From assembly GCA_019454225.1 (NCBI GenBank), contig CP075370.1, positions 858,001 to 922,000 of the forward strand: a stretch of 64,000 bases of DNA, given 5' to 3'. This DNA comes from Paracoccaceae bacterium (GTDB taxonomy: Bacteria > Pseudomonadota > Alphaproteobacteria > Rhodobacterales > Rhodobacteraceae). Positions within the stretch are counted from its first letter, which is position 1. Each line of letters begins with the position of its first letter. Below the pieces are notes generated by a model, which ran no database searches, was not told the origin of the DNA, and saw only the letters and a list, made by a program, of their open reading frames with translations. The position numbers were made by a program, and so were the translations under genes. Below are positions 8,723-17,865 of the stretch, in pieces.

Positions 8723-9301
8723 CTATCGCGCCATCCCGTGATATTCGGCGTTCGGCATCATGCCGGTGGCCGAGGCCATGCGGTTCGACATGGCGAAGAA
8801 GCCGGCCACCGCCGCGATGTCCCAGATGTCGCGGTCGGAGAAGCCCGCATCGCGCAGGGCGGCGCGGTCCTGGTCCTCGATGCGGTGGCTTTCCGTCGTC
8901 ATCTTCTCGGCAAAGGCCAGCATGGCGCGTTGCCTTGCGTCCAGCCGGGCCGCGCGCCAGTTCTGCGCCACGGTTTCGGCCAGCGCGGGATCGCCGGTCA
9001 GTTGCCGCAGCGCCGCACCATGCGCGGCGAGGCAATAGTGGCAGCGGTTGAGCGACGAGACCACGACCGCGATCATTTCCCGTTCGGCCTTGGTCAGGCC
9101 CGAGGGGGCCAGCATCAGGTCGTTGTACATCGCCATGAAGGCGCGAAGCTTGGCGGCATCGAAGGCATAGGCCAGCAGGACGTTGGGAATCAGCCCCAGC
9201 CTGTCGGTGCATCTGGCGAAATAGGCGGCGATGTCATCCTCGGGCGGGTCGGCCGGGGGCAGGTTCAGCGCGGTGGGCTGCGGGACGTGGGGCGGGGTCA
9301 T
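8723..9301 (-). CDS. AhpD-like peroxidase-related protein (carboxymuconolactone decarboxylase fold)
   Basis: This 192-residue protein belongs to the AhpD/CMD-like alkylhydroperoxidase group often labelled uncharacterised peroxidase-related enzymes. The signature is NRCHYCLAAHGAAL near residue 100: a CxxC pair with a downstream His, the redox-active motif of AhpD. The second helical repeat (RAMLAFAEKMT, then GFSDRDIWDIAAVAGFFAMSNRMA) is also typical. A role in peroxide defence is inferred from the family; the reductant is not evident. ATG 9301 has AAGGA upstream; the frame extends further with implausible Arg/Pro-rich sequence. It diverges from the PaiB-like gene. Confidence 0.85.
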   Translation of the reverse strand: MTPPHVPQPTALNLPPADPPEDDIAAYFARCTDRLGLIPNVLLAYAFDAAKLRAFMAMYNDLMLAPSGLTKAEREMIAVVVSSLNRCHYCLAAHGAALRQLTGDPALAETVAQNWRAARLDARQRAMLAFAEKMTTESHRIEDQDRAALRDAGFSDRDIWDIAAVAGFFAMSNRMASATGMMPNAEYHGMAR

Positions 9302-9363
9302 CGCGGGCTTTCCTTGGGCTGCGGCCGCGTGCATGACTGCGCCAGCCGCACAGGAGGCCCAGC

Positions 9364-9975
9364 ATGCACCCGAACCCCGTGTTCCGCCAGACATCCGCCG
9401 CGCAGTCGCTGGAGATCGCCCGGGAACGCGGCTTTGGCGTGCTGTCGGTGAACGGACCCGAGGGGCCGCTGGCCGCACATGTGCCGTTCGAGGTCGATGC
9501 CGGGGGCGGGGCCGTGACGCTGCATCTGGCGCGGTCGAACCCGATTGCACGGGCGGCGCTGCCGCTGCCCGCCGTGATGATCGTGTCGGGGCCGGATGCC
9601 TATGTCTCGCCCGACTGGTACGGGCTGCCCGATCAGGTGCCGACCTGGAACTATGTGGCGGTGCATCTGCGGGGCGTGCTGGAACCGCTGCCGCCCGAGG
9701 CGCTGCGCCCGCATCTGGACCGCGTGTCGGCCGCGTTCGAGGCGCGGCTGGCGCCCAAGCGGCCCTGGGTTGCCGACAAGATGACCGAGGGCATCATGGA
9801 GCGGATGATGCGCGGCATCCTGCCGTTCCGGCTGGTCGTCGCGACGGTCGACGGCACCGTGAAGCTGAACCAGAACAAGCCCGAGGAGGCACGCGCCGGG
9901 GCGGCGCGGGGCATCGCGGGGGCGCCCCTGGGGCTGGGCGCCGAGGGGATCGCGCGGTTGCTGCGGGGGCAATGA
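9364..9975 (+). CDS. PaiB-family FMN-binding (negative transcriptional regulator-like) protein
   Basis: This 203-residue protein matches the PaiB family (PF04299), which has the split-barrel flavin-binding fold. Family landmarks are MHPNPVFR at the N-terminus, the central DAYVSPDWYG, then VPTWNYVAVHLRG, and KLNQNKPEE near the C-terminus, all clear here. Bacillus PaiB was described as a transcriptional regulator of sporulation and protease genes, but most homologues are untested and may be flavin-dependent enzymes. CAGGAGGCC precedes the ATG. Its neighbours (AhpD-like, GST) suggest a redox or detoxification setting, but nothing proves a link. Confidence 0.85.
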   Translation: MHPNPVFRQTSAAQSLEIARERGFGVLSVNGPEGPLAAHVPFEVDAGGGAVTLHLARSNPIARAALPLPAVMIVSGPDAYVSPDWYGLPDQVPTWNYVAVHLRGVLEPLPPEALRPHLDRVSAAFEARLAPKRPWVADKMTEGIMERMMRGILPFRLVVATVDGTVKLNQNKPEEARAGAARGIAGAPLGLGAEGIARLLRGQ

Positions 9976-10035
9976 CCGGGCTTTACCCGCGCCTTCGGCG
10001 GCCCTAGCATCGCAGGACAACAGGGAGGATCCGCC

Positions 10036-10371
10036 ATGCCGTTGCCCATTGCCGCCGCCGTGCCGACACTGGCCGTCTGGGCGTTGCGCGCGGGCGTGGC
10101 GGGGGCGGCGGTCTGGGCGCTGCGCCGTGCAGCGCATCGCGGCCGCACCGACCAGCGGGCCGAGGATGCGCTGGACGATCTGGGTGACGGGCTGGCGGCC
10201 CATGCCCCGCGCGACCGCGACGGCCAGCGCAATGCCGCGATGCGCCTGCGCCGGGTGATCCGCTGGCAGGGCGGCGGGATCGAGATCGACCTGGCGGCGA
10301 TGGGCCGCCTGCGCCTGCGCCGCCTGGGCGACGACCCCGGCAGGGACAGCGGAACCAACGGGAAAGCCTGA
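10036..10371 (+). CDS. Hypothetical protein with one membrane segment
   Basis: I do not recognise this 111-residue protein. It has a hydrophobic N-terminus (about 5-30, Ala/Leu/Val-rich) that could be a membrane anchor, then a strongly charged Arg/Asp-rich region predicted to be helical and soluble. GGGAGGAT just before the ATG and high third-position GC support translation. It ends 5 bases before the GST gene, so the two are probably co-transcribed. No catalytic or metal-binding motif is visible. Confidence 0.7.
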   Translation: MPLPIAAAVPTLAVWALRAGVAGAAVWALRRAAHRGRTDQRAEDALDDLGDGLAAHAPRDRDGQRNAAMRLRRVIRWQGGGIEIDLAAMGRLRLRRLGDDPGRDSGTNGKA

Positions 10372-10376
10372 GCGAC

Positions 10377-10985
10377 ATGAAGCTATATCATTCTGCGACC
10401 TCGCCCTATGTGCGCAAGGTCATGGTGCTGCTGCACGAGGCCGGGCGCACCGGCGAGGTGGCGCTGATCCCGGCGGCGGGCACGCCGATGGAGCCGGGCA
10501 CGATGCCCGTCGCGCACAACCCGCTGGGCAAGATTCCCTGCCTCGAACGCGCTGACGGACCGGCGATCTATGACAGCCGGGTGATCTGCCGCTATCTGGA
10601 TGCGACCTTCGGTTCCGGGTTCTATCCGGCGGGGTCGCGGCTGTGGGACACGCTGACGATCGAGGCGACGGCGGACGGCATCCTGGATGCCGCGCTGCTG
10701 ATGGTCTATGAAAGCCGGGTGCGGCCCGAGGCGGCGCGGTTCGAACCCTGGGTCGAGGGGCAGTGGGGCAAGATCGCGCGCGCGCTGGACACGCTGGAAT
10801 CACGCTGGATGAGCCATCTGTTCGGACCGCTGGACATGGGGCAGGTCGCGGTGGGCTGCGCGCTGGGCTACCTGGATTTCCGCCATGGCGCGCGGGACTG
10901 GCGGGCCGGCCGTCCGGCCCTTGCCGCCTGGGAGATGCGCATCGCCGCGCGTGACAGCATGAAGGCGACGGTGCCCGCAGCTTGA
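10377..10985 (+). CDS. Glutathione S-transferase family protein
   Basis: This 202-residue protein has the N-terminal thioredoxin-like GST domain: KLYHSATSPYVRKVMVLLHE carries a candidate catalytic Ser/Tyr near the start, NPLGKIPCLE supplies the cis-Pro loop, and YDSRVICRYLD the glutathione gamma-glutamyl site. An all-helical C-terminal domain follows. Bacterial GSTs of this kind conjugate or reduce electrophiles in the cytosol; the substrate cannot be read from sequence. Its TGA overlaps the TTG start of the LysE-type exporter, so the two are probably translated together. Confidence 0.9.
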   Translation: MKLYHSATSPYVRKVMVLLHEAGRTGEVALIPAAGTPMEPGTMPVAHNPLGKIPCLERADGPAIYDSRVICRYLDATFGSGFYPAGSRLWDTLTIEATADGILDAALLMVYESRVRPEAARFEPWVEGQWGKIARALDTLESRWMSHLFGPLDMGQVAVGCALGYLDFRHGARDWRAGRPALAAWEMRIAARDSMKATVPAA

Positions 10986-11623
10986 ACCTGCCGCTGACCG
11001 AGTTTCTGGGCGTCTGGAGCTTCCTGGCGGTGAACATCCTGTCGCCCGGGCCCAACGTGCTGAACACCATCGCGACGGCGATGGGTGGCGGGCGCGGTGC
11101 CGGGCTGGCCTCGGCTGCCGGAGTGGGCATCGGGATCGGCGGGTGGTGCCTGGCCATGGCGCTGGGCATGGCGACGCTGTTCGCGGTCGTGCCGGGGGCA
11201 GAGCGGGCGCTGACGCTGGCGGCGGTGGCGTTCCTGCTGTGGTTTGCCGCGCGCTACCTGCGGGTTGCCCGGGACGGCTGGCAGGGTCATCGCCGCGGCC
11301 TGCCGGTGGCGCCCCGGACGGAGGGGGTTCGGGCGGCCTTCCTGCGGTCGCTGGGGGTGAACGCCACCAATCCCAAGGCGCTGACCACCTGGCTCGCGAT
11401 CCTGGCGATCTTTCCGGTGGCGCGGGCCGCGCCGGCCGACATCGGCCTGCTTTGCGCGGGGGCCTGCGCGCTGTCGTTCGGCATCCACGCGGTCTATGCG
11501 CTGGCGTTCTCGACCCCGCCGGCGGCGCGGTTCTACCTGCGCATGGGGTGGGCGGTTTCGGGGGCGGCGGGGCTGTTCTTCCTCGGGGTGGCGGCGCGCC
11601 TTGTGCAGGGGCTGGCGGGCTGA
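10982..11623 (+). CDS. LysE-family amino-acid/metabolite exporter
   Basis: This 213-residue inner-membrane protein has about six hydrophobic segments and the LysE/RhtB signature early on: VNILSPGPNVLNTIA, the conserved SPGP loop, followed by a Gly-rich second helix. The family exports amino acids or related metabolites in exchange for protons. The start is taken as TTG 10982, overlapping the GST stop (TTGA), because the reading then begins just before the first membrane helix and no ATG lies in the right place. Substrate is unknown; linkage to a GST might mean export of a conjugate, but that is speculation. Confidence 0.85.
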   Translation: MNLPLTEFLGVWSFLAVNILSPGPNVLNTIATAMGGGRGAGLASAAGVGIGIGGWCLAMALGMATLFAVVPGAERALTLAAVAFLLWFAARYLRVARDGWQGHRRGLPVAPRTEGVRAAFLRSLGVNATNPKALTTWLAILAIFPVARAAPADIGLLCAGACALSFGIHAVYALAFSTPPAARFYLRMGWAVSGAAGLFFLGVAARLVQGLAG

Positions 11624-11724
11624 GCGACGGGGCGGGGGCTGCGACATTTCGGCCCCCGGGGCGGAATCGGGCGGGAATCCGGGCCATTGGGCGAAAACTG
11701 CGGCGTCGGGGCAGGTTTGTGCGC

Positions 11725-11753
11725 TGGACGGGCCGGAGCGCTGCCGCTAGATA
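11725..11753 (+). promoter_or_regulatory. Candidate promoter of the petABC operon
   Basis: TGGACG (11725-11730) and TAGATA (11748-11753) are separated by 17 bases, leaving a leader of about 75 bases before the petA GTG. It is the best sigma-70-type match in the 210-base gap. I see no other gene in 11624-11833. Confidence 0.5.
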
Positions 11754-11833
11754 ACCCTGCGATAGGGCAGCGGGAAACCGTGGCCCCTTCATGTCATGGC
11801 CGCGCGCAGCGGCCGCGGAACTGGAGAGAACCC

Positions 11834-12394
11834 GTGTCCCACGCCGAAGAACCCGCAGGCACGCGCCGCGATTTCCTGTACTACGCCACCGCCGGGGCCG
11901 GTGCCGTCGCCACCGGCGCGGCGGTCTGGCCGCTGGTGAACCAGATGAACCCCTCGGCCGACGTCGCCGCGCTGTCGTCGATCTTCGTCGACGTGTCGGG
12001 CGTCGAGGTGGGGACGCAGCTGACGGTGAAATGGCTGGGCAAGCCCGTGTTCATCCGCCGCCGCACCGAGGACGAGATCGCGGCGGCGCGCGCCACCGCG
12101 CTGGACGAACTGCCCGACCGCGATTCGGCCAACGCCAACCGCCCCGGCACCGATGCCAGCGACCAGAACCGGGCGATGGACGAGGCGGGCGAATGGCTGG
12201 TGATGATGGGTGTCTGCACCCATCTGGGCTGCGTGCCGCTGGGCAACGGGGCGGGCGATTTCGGCGGCTGGTTCTGCCCCTGCCACGGGTCGCACTATGA
12301 CCAGTCGGGCCGCATCCGCCGCGGCCCCGCGCCGACGAACCTGCCGGTTCCGACGGCCGAATTCATCGACGACACCACGATCAAACTGGGCTGA
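11834..12394 (+). CDS. petA: Ubiquinol-cytochrome c reductase, Rieske iron-sulfur subunit
   Basis: This 186-residue subunit of the cytochrome bc1 complex carries the 2Fe-2S cluster that takes an electron from ubiquinol and passes it to cytochrome c1. Cluster ligands are Cys128/His130 in CTHLGC and Cys148/His151 in CPCHGS; Cys133 and Cys150 form the usual disulfide. The N-terminus has a Tat-like signal anchor ([19 protein letters not shown]) that stays as the membrane helix. I chose GTG 11834 because GGAGAG precedes it and it yields the normal N-terminus. An insertion of about 40 charged residues (85-125) is usual in Rhodobacter-type proteins. First gene of petABC. Confidence 0.97.
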   Translation: MSHAEEPAGTRRDFLYYATAGAGAVATGAAVWPLVNQMNPSADVAALSSIFVDVSGVEVGTQLTVKWLGKPVFIRRRTEDEIAAARATALDELPDRDSANANRPGTDASDQNRAMDEAGEWLVMMGVCTHLGCVPLGNGAGDFGGWFCPCHGSHYDQSGRIRRGPAPTNLPVPTAEFIDDTTIKLG

Positions 12395-12405
12395 GGAACC
12401 TCGCA

Positions 12406-13749
12406 ATGGCCGGAATTCCCCACGACCACTACGAACCGCGCTCGGCCGGTGAAAAGTGGCTGCACAAGCGGCTGCCGATTGTCGGGCTGATGTATGACAC
12501 GCTGATGATCCCCACGCCCAAGAACCTGAACTGGATGTGGATCTGGGGCATCGTGCTGACATTCTGCCTGGTGCTGCAGATCGTCACCGGCATCGTGCTG
12601 GTGATGCACTACACGCCGCATGTCGATTACGCCTTCGCATCGGTGGAACACATCATGCGCAACGTGAACGGCGGGCACATGCTGCGCTACATCCATGCCA
12701 ACGGCGCGTCGCTGTTCTTCGTTGCGGTCTACCTGCACATCTTCCGCGGCCTCTACTACGGGTCCTACAAGGCCCCGCGCGAGGTGACGTGGATCATCGG
12801 CATGCTGATCTACCTGGCGATGATGGCGACGGCCTTCATGGGCTATGTGCTGCCCTGGGGCCAGATGTCGTTCTGGGGTGCCACGGTGATCACCGGCCTG
12901 TTCGGTGCGATCCCCGGCATCGGCGAGCCGATCCAGACCTGGCTGCTGGGCGGCCCGGCCGTGGACAATGCCACGCTGAACCGGTTCTTCAGCCTGCACT
13001 ACCTGCTGCCCTTCGTGATCGCGGCACTGGTCGCGGTGCATATCTGGGCGTTCCACACCACGGGCAACAACAACCCCACGGGTGTCGAGGTGCGGCGGAC
13101 GTCGAAGGAAGAGGCGGCCAAGGATACCGTGCCGTTCTGGCCCTACTATGTGATCAAGGACCTGTTCGCGCTGGCGCTGATCCTGCTGGTGTTCTTTGCC
13201 GTCGTGGGCTTCATGCCCAACTACCTGGGCCACCCGGACAACTACATCCCCGCCAACCCGCTGGCGACGCCCGCGCATATCGTGCCGGAATGGTACTTCC
13301 TGCCGTTCTACGCGATCCTGCGCGCCTTTACCGGCGACGTCTGGATCGTGCAGCTGACCCAGATCGTGACCTTCGGCATCGTCGACGCCAAGTTCTTCGG
13401 CGTGCTGGCGATGTTCGGCGCGATCGCGGTGATGGCGCTGGCGCCCTGGCTGGACACCTCGTCGGTGCGGTCGGGCAAGTACCGTCCGATGTTCAAGTGG
13501 TGGTTCGCGCTGCTGATCGTCGACTTCGTGGTGCTGACCTGGGTGGGCGCGATGCCTGCCGAGGGCATCTATACCTGGATCTCGCTGATCGCCTCGACCT
13601 ACTGGTTCGCCTACTTCCTGGTGATCTTGCCGCTGCTGGGCGTGATCGAGAAGCCGCTGGTGCAGCCCGCGACCATCGAGGAGGACTTCAACGCGCATTA
13701 CGGCAAGCCGGGTGCGCATGGCGGCGCCTCGGCGCAGCCGGCCGAATGA
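12406..13749 (+). CDS. petB: Cytochrome b of the bc1 complex
   Basis: This 447-residue, eight-helix inner-membrane protein holds the low- and high-potential b haems and the quinol oxidation and quinone reduction sites. Paired His ligands sit in helices B and D (for example [12 protein letters not shown] and [21 protein letters not shown]). The Qo-site motif appears as [13 protein letters not shown]. The length and the short insertion after helix D fit alphaproteobacterial, non-split cytochrome b. It starts 11 bases after petA and ends 10 bases before petC. Confidence 0.98.
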   Translation: MAGIPHDHYEPRSAGEKWLHKRLPIVGLMYDTLMIPTPKNLNWMWIWGIVLTFCLVLQIVTGIVLVMHYTPHVDYAFASVEHIMRNVNGGHMLRYIHANGASLFFVAVYLHIFRGLYYGSYKAPREVTWIIGMLIYLAMMATAFMGYVLPWGQMSFWGATVITGLFGAIPGIGEPIQTWLLGGPAVDNATLNRFFSLHYLLPFVIAALVAVHIWAFHTTGNNNPTGVEVRRTSKEEAAKDTVPFWPYYVIKDLFALALILLVFFAVVGFMPNYLGHPDNYIPANPLATPAHIVPEWYFLPFYAILRAFTGDVWIVQLTQIVTFGIVDAKFFGVLAMFGAIAVMALAPWLDTSSVRSGKYRPMFKWWFALLIVDFVVLTWVGAMPAEGIYTWISLIASTYWFAYFLVILPLLGVIEKPLVQPATIEEDFNAHYGKPGAHGGASAQPAE

Positions 13750-13759
13750 GAAAGGACCG

Positions 13760-14560
13760 ATGACGATGATCCGCAAGACGATGATCGGTGCGCTGTCGGC
13801 GCTGGCCCTTTCGGCGGGCATGGCGGCGGCCGCCGGCGGCGAGGGGCACATCGAGGATGTGGCCTTCAGCTTCGAGGGGCCCTTTGGCACCTATGACCAG
13901 ATGCAGCTGCAGCGCGGCCTTCAGGTCTATACCGAGATCTGCTCGGCCTGCCATGGCCTGCAGTATGTGCCGGTGCGCACGCTGTCGGACCCCGCGGGGC
14001 CCGGCATTCCCGAGGACCAGGTGCGCGCCTATGCCGAAGGGCTGGCGCCCGTGACCGACCCGGTGACGCTGGAGGACCGGCCGCGCGTGCCGACCGACCA
14101 CTTCCCGCGCTCGGGGCTGGAGAATGCGCCGGACCTGAGCCTGATGGCCAAGTCGCGCGCCGGGTTCCACGGACCCTACGGCCTGGGCATCAACCAGCTG
14201 TTCAACGGCATCGGCGGGCCGGAATACATCTACTCGATCCTCACCGGCTATACCGGCGAGGAGAAGGAAGAGGCCGGAACGATCTACTACGAGAACACCG
14301 CCTTCCCCGGCGGCTGGATCGCGATGGGCCCGCCGCTGGATGACGGGCTGGTGGAATATGCCGACGGGCACGACACCTCGGCGCATCACCTGGCCGAGGA
14401 TGTGGCGGCCTTCCTGATGTGGACCGCCGAGCCGAAGATGATGGCGCGCAAGCAGGCCGGTTTCACCGCCGTGATCTTTCTGGCCGTGCTGTCGGTGCTG
14501 CTGTACCTGACGAACAAGAAGCTGTGGGCGGGCGTGAAGGGCAAGAAGGTCACCATCTGA
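13760..14560 (+). CDS. petC: Cytochrome c1 of the bc1 complex
   Basis: This 266-residue membrane-anchored c-type cytochrome accepts electrons from the Rieske protein and passes them to soluble or membrane cytochrome c. A signal peptide (about 1-25) is followed by the haem motif CSACH (Cys61, Cys64, His65). The distal ligand is probably the Met in [10 protein letters not shown] near residue 195. A C-terminal membrane helix ([16 protein letters not shown]) and a short Lys-rich tail anchor it. ATG 13760 has AAAGGA upstream. It is the last gene of petABC and a strong terminator follows. Confidence 0.97.
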   Translation: MTMIRKTMIGALSALALSAGMAAAAGGEGHIEDVAFSFEGPFGTYDQMQLQRGLQVYTEICSACHGLQYVPVRTLSDPAGPGIPEDQVRAYAEGLAPVTDPVTLEDRPRVPTDHFPRSGLENAPDLSLMAKSRAGFHGPYGLGINQLFNGIGGPEYIYSILTGYTGEEKEEAGTIYYENTAFPGGWIAMGPPLDDGLVEYADGHDTSAHHLAEDVAAFLMWTAEPKMMARKQAGFTAVIFLAVLSVLLYLTNKKLWAGVKGKKVTI

Positions 14561-14586
14561 TCCCTGCTGCCCCGACCCTGCGACAC

Positions 14587-14616
14587 AAGGGCCCCGTGCG
14601 ATGCGCGGGGCCCTTT
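14587..14616 (+). terminator. Intrinsic terminator of petABC
   Basis: Perfect 10-bp arms AAGGGCCCCG / CGGGGCCCTT with a 9-base loop end in TTT, 26 bases after the petC stop. Confidence 0.8.
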
Positions 14617-14645
14617 CGCTGCGGGAGGCCCCGCGCCGCGCCTGC

Positions 14646-15038
14646 CTAGGCGATCCGTTCCAGCCTGCCCCGGCGCATGAGGTCGCGATAGTTCCACTGG
14701 ATGCGTGCCGCCTTGGCCAGCCACCGCGCCAGGTCGGCGGCATCGACCTGGTCGGCCGTGGTGTAGAGGATCGAGGCATCCTTGAACTTGCCGGTGCCGG
14801 GGCGCAGCCGCGGCTCGTCGAAATCGGCGCCGCTCCAGAACATCAGGCGGATGCCCGCCTTCAGCCTGCTGTAGCCGACGATCGGGTTGCCGGCGAGGAA
14901 CCACACGGGATGGGCGTGCCAGATGCGGCTGTCGGCGCCGGGAAGGCCCGCGTCAATGTGGTGGCGCAGCAGATCGCAGACCGGCCGGTCACCGGCGGCC
15001 TGAAGGCTGTTGTAGGCGTCGATGGTCGCGGGTTTCAT
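14646..15038 (-). CDS. DUF1801-family protein
   Basis: This 130-residue soluble protein matches the DUF1801 family, which shares a fold with YdhG and frataxin-like proteins. Landmarks are SRIWHAHPVWFLAGNPIVGY, then IRLMFWSGADFDEP, and a Lys/Arg-rich C-terminal part. Function is unknown across the family, although some members are linked to iron handling. It converges on petABC and lies downstream of urtE on the same strand, 64 bases away, so it may receive some read-through from the urt operon. Confidence 0.75.
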   Translation of the reverse strand: MKPATIDAYNSLQAAGDRPVCDLLRHHIDAGLPGADSRIWHAHPVWFLAGNPIVGYSRLKAGIRLMFWSGADFDEPRLRPGTGKFKDASILYTTADQVDAADLARWLAKAARIQWNYRDLMRRGRLERIA

Positions 15039-15102
15039 GCCGGCAGCCTAGGGCCCGGGTCGGGCTGCCGCAACCCGGCCGCGCGGGCCGGTGGCCGGCC
15101 CG

Positions 15103-15798
15103 TCAGACCGACACGGTGGCGCGCAGGGCGTCGTGGCCCAGTTCCCCCTTGGTGCCCTGCATCGCGACGGCGCCCCGCTTGAGCACGTAGAACCGGTCGC
15201 CCAGCCCATAGGCAAAGTCGAAATACTGTTCGACCAGCACGATGGCCATGGTGCCCTTGCCCTTGAGGTATTCGATGACGCGGCCGATCTGCTGGATGAT
15301 GTTGGGCTGGATGCCCTCGGTCGGCTCGTCCAGAAGCAGGACGCGGGGCTTCATGATCATCGCGCGGGCGATGGCAAGCTGCTGCTGCTGCCCGCCCGAC
15401 AGGTCGCCCCCGCGACGGTGCAGGAAATCCTTCAGGATCGGGAACAGCTCGAAGATCTCGTCGGGGATGCGGTGCTCGGCCTTGGGCAGCAGGGCATAGG
15501 CGGTCTCCATGTTCTCGCGCACGGTCAGCAGGGGAAAGATCATCCGGCCCTGCGGCACCACGGCCAGCCCCTTGCGGGCCATGGCCTGCGGCGCGACGCG
15601 ACCGATCTCATCCTCGCCGATCCACAGCCTGCCGCCGGATCGCGGATGGGTGCCCGCCAGCGCCTTGAGAAGGCTGGTCTTGCCGACGCCGTTGGTGCCC
15701 ATGACGCAGGTCACCTCGCCCGCGCGGGCCTCGAAGTCGATCCCGTGCAGGATCTGCGCGCCGCCGTAGTGCAGCGTCAGGGCCTCGGTGCGGATCAT
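15103..15798 (-). CDS. urtE: Urea ABC transporter ATP-binding subunit UrtE
   Basis: This 231-residue ATPase is one of two driving the urea importer. The ABC motifs are complete: Walker A GTNGVGKTS, the signature LSGGQQQQLAIARA, Walker B VLLLDEPTEGIQPNI and the His switch in LVEQYFDFA. It belongs to the branched-chain amino-acid (LivF-like) group, and TEGIQPNIIQQI is typical of UrtE. It is the last gene of urtABCDE, 3 bases after urtD. In other bacteria the operon is induced by nitrogen limitation; here glnK-amtB lies 2.5 kb from urtA, which fits a shared nitrogen role. Confidence 0.96.
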   Translation of the reverse strand: MIRTEALTLHYGGAQILHGIDFEARAGEVTCVMGTNGVGKTSLLKALAGTHPRSGGRLWIGEDEIGRVAPQAMARKGLAVVPQGRMIFPLLTVRENMETAYALLPKAEHRIPDEIFELFPILKDFLHRRGGDLSGGQQQQLAIARAMIMKPRVLLLDEPTEGIQPNIIQQIGRVIEYLKGKGTMAIVLVEQYFDFAYGLGDRFYVLKRGAVAMQGTKGELGHDALRATVSV

Positions 15799-15801
15799 GG
15801 C

Positions 15802-16542
15802 CTAGCGTCCCAGATAGACATCGATCACCTGCTGGTTCTTCGTGACGTGATCGAGCGACCCCTCGGCCAGCACCGATCCCTCGTGCAGCACGGTCACCTT
15901 GCAGTTCAGTCGGCGCACGAATTCCATGTCATGCTCGACCACCACCACCGCCCGGGTGCGCGCCAGATCGACCAGAAGCGCGGTTGTCGCCTCGCGCTCG
16001 GCCAGCGTCATGCCCGCTGCCGGCTCGTCGACCAGCAGAAGGCGGGGTTCCTGTGCCAGCAGCATGCCGATCTCCAGCCATTGCTTCTGACCATGGGACA
16101 GTTCGCCCGCCTTCCGGGGCAGGGCGTCGGCCAGGCCTACCTGCGCGGCCAGTTCGGCAACGCGGGCATGGTCGGCGGCGGCGGGGCGCCAGGTCAGCAC
16201 GGCAAGGGGCGACCGGCTGGCACGCAGGGCCAGCATCAGGTTCTCGTCGACCGACTGGTCCTCGAACACGGTGGGGCGCTGGAACTTGCGGCCGATGCCC
16301 GCGCGGGCGATCTGCGCCTCGGACATCCGCAACAGGTTGTGCAGCTTTTCGCCAAAGGTGGCGCGGCCCTCGTCCGGCCGGGTCTTGCCGGTGACGATGT
16401 CCATGAAGGTGGTCTTGCCTGCACCGTTCGGCCCGATGATCGCGCGCAGTTCCTGCGGGCCGATGGTGAAGGACAGGTTGTTGATGGCGCGAAAGCCGTC
16501 AAAGGTGACCGACAGGCCCGAGCATTCCAGAAGGGCGGTCAT
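15802..16542 (-). CDS. urtD: Urea ABC transporter ATP-binding subunit UrtD
   Basis: This 246-residue LivG-like ATPase partners UrtE on the cytoplasmic face of the urea importer. Walker A is GPNGAGKTT, the signature region is LSHGQKQWLEI (His in place of the usual Gly, a normal variant in UrtD), and Walker B is LLLVDEPAAGM. The start at 16542 overlaps the urtC stop as ATGA. Length is normal. Confidence 0.96.
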   Translation of the reverse strand: MTALLECSGLSVTFDGFRAINNLSFTIGPQELRAIIGPNGAGKTTFMDIVTGKTRPDEGRATFGEKLHNLLRMSEAQIARAGIGRKFQRPTVFEDQSVDENLMLALRASRSPLAVLTWRPAAADHARVAELAAQVGLADALPRKAGELSHGQKQWLEIGMLLAQEPRLLLVDEPAAGMTLAEREATTALLVDLARTRAVVVVEHDMEFVRRLNCKVTVLHEGSVLAEGSLDHVTKNQQVIDVYLGR

Positions 16543-17771
16543 TCGGTGGCCTCCTTCTCGCGCAGGGAACCGGGTCCGGGGCCGAGATCGGCGCCGTGGC
16601 GGTCGGGCGTGCGCAGCTTCTGCCAGAGGTCGAACAGGCCGCCGATGCCCTTGGGGGCGAACAGCGTGACGGCCACGAAGGCCAGGCCCAGGGCCACCGA
16701 CCACCAGTCCACCCACTTGATCGTGTAGAAGCCGAGCGGGATGTCCGGCGCGCGGCCACCGGTGAACCAGGACGACAGCAGCGATACGAAGGCAGCGCCG
16801 ATCACCGCGCCGTAAAGCCGCCCGCGCCCGCCGATGGCGACCCAGACCGCCAGATAGATGCTGGCGATGGGCGCAAGCTCGGCCGGGTTGATGATGCCTG
16901 CCTGCGGATAGTAGAGCGCACCGGCAATGGCGGCCATGATCGCCGTCAGGGTGAACAGGAACAGCTTGTAGCCCTCGACCGAATAGCCGAGGAACCGCAC
17001 CCGCGCCTCGTCGTCGCGGATGCCCCGGATGACCGAGCCGAACTTGCCCGACACCACATAGGCCGCCGCCAAATAGGCCAGCCCCAGCATCCCGGCCGAG
17101 GCCCAGAGGAACCAGACCGACAGCGTGGCCTGCGACAGGTCGGTCAGGCCCGGAATGTTCTGGAGCCCCGAAAGCCCGTTGTTGCCGCGCAGCCCGCTGT
17201 CGTTCTGGAACAGCCACAGCGCGAGCGCCAGCGTCATCGCCTGCGTCAGGATCGACAGGTAGACGCCGGTGACGCGGCTGCGGAACGCGAGCCAGCCGAA
17301 CACGCCGGCCAGCACCCCGGGCACCGCCACCACCAGCAGCAGTTGCGCGGTCAGCGAATGGGCGAACATCCAGACCGGCGGAATCTCGGACCCGCCGACG
17401 ACGCCGAAGATCTGCGTTCCGATGCCGGTGCGGATTTCCTCGGGCGTGGGGGGCAGGGGCTGGCCCACGAGCGAGGCGATCACGATCTCCTCGGTCCGGG
17501 CATACATCAGCCACATGCCGATCATGTAGCCGCCGATGGCGAAGAACGCCATGTGGCCGAGGGACAGCACACCGGCGTAGCCCCAGATCAGGTCCATCGC
17601 GATGGCGACCAGGCAGAGGCACAGCGTCTTGCCCAGCGTCTTGATGAACGAGGTCGAGATCACGCCGATGCCGAAGCCTTCGGACAGCACGGTGGCCCCC
17701 AGCGTGAACACGGCCAGGCACAGCAGGAAGATCAGGACCGATGGGTTGCGGGCCACGAAGCTCCGGTTCAT
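16539..17771 (-). CDS. urtC: Urea ABC transporter permease UrtC
   Basis: This 410-residue LivM-like permease forms the urea channel with UrtB. It has about ten membrane segments, with the conserved early motif DLIWGYAGVLSLGHMAFFA and the cytoplasmic coupling loop near RGIRDDEARVRFLGY. ATG 17771 has AAGGAG upstream and excludes about 42 non-membrane residues that a longer reading would add. It overlaps urtD downstream and, upstream, shares an ATGA with a 31-codon reading frame. Confidence 0.95.
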   Translation of the reverse strand: MNRSFVARNPSVLIFLLCLAVFTLGATVLSEGFGIGVISTSFIKTLGKTLCLCLVAIAMDLIWGYAGVLSLGHMAFFAIGGYMIGMWLMYARTEEIVIASLVGQPLPPTPEEIRTGIGTQIFGVVGGSEIPPVWMFAHSLTAQLLLVVAVPGVLAGVFGWLAFRSRVTGVYLSILTQAMTLALALWLFQNDSGLRGNNGLSGLQNIPGLTDLSQATLSVWFLWASAGMLGLAYLAAAYVVSGKFGSVIRGIRDDEARVRFLGYSVEGYKLFLFTLTAIMAAIAGALYYPQAGIINPAELAPIASIYLAVWVAIGGRGRLYGAVIGAAFVSLLSSWFTGGRAPDIPLGFYTIKWVDWWSVALGLAFVAVTLFAPKGIGGLFDLWQKLRTPDRHGADLGPGPGSLREKEATE

Positions 17772-17863
17772 GCGGGGGCTCCTTCGGGCCTGGCGGCGGG
17801 GGGCAGGGCGGGCGGTGGCGGCAGCCACAGCGCAGGCAGAGCGGGGAATGCCAGGCGTCCCAT
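17768..17863 (-). CDS. Possible micro-ORF between urtB and urtC
   Basis: This is a 31-codon frame filling almost all of the 94-base gap between urtB and urtC. It begins 2 bases after the urtB stop, has GGGGGA 7 bases upstream of its ATG, and its TGA overlaps the urtC ATG (ATGA), the same coupling used elsewhere in this operon. The peptide is hydrophobic at first (LAFPALPALWL), then Pro-rich (PPPPALPPAARP). I know of no function. It may be a genuine small protein or only a translational bridge that keeps ribosomes on the message. Chance cannot be excluded at this GC content. Confidence 0.4.
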   Translation of the reverse strand: MGRLAFPALPALWLPPPPALPPAARPEGAPA

Positions 17864-17865
17864 GG

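Noticed and set aside
15091-16728. A 545-codon plus-strand frame opposite urtE and urtD
   Set aside because: Antisense to two ABC ATPases with intact Walker and signature motifs; no ribosome site or domain of its own.
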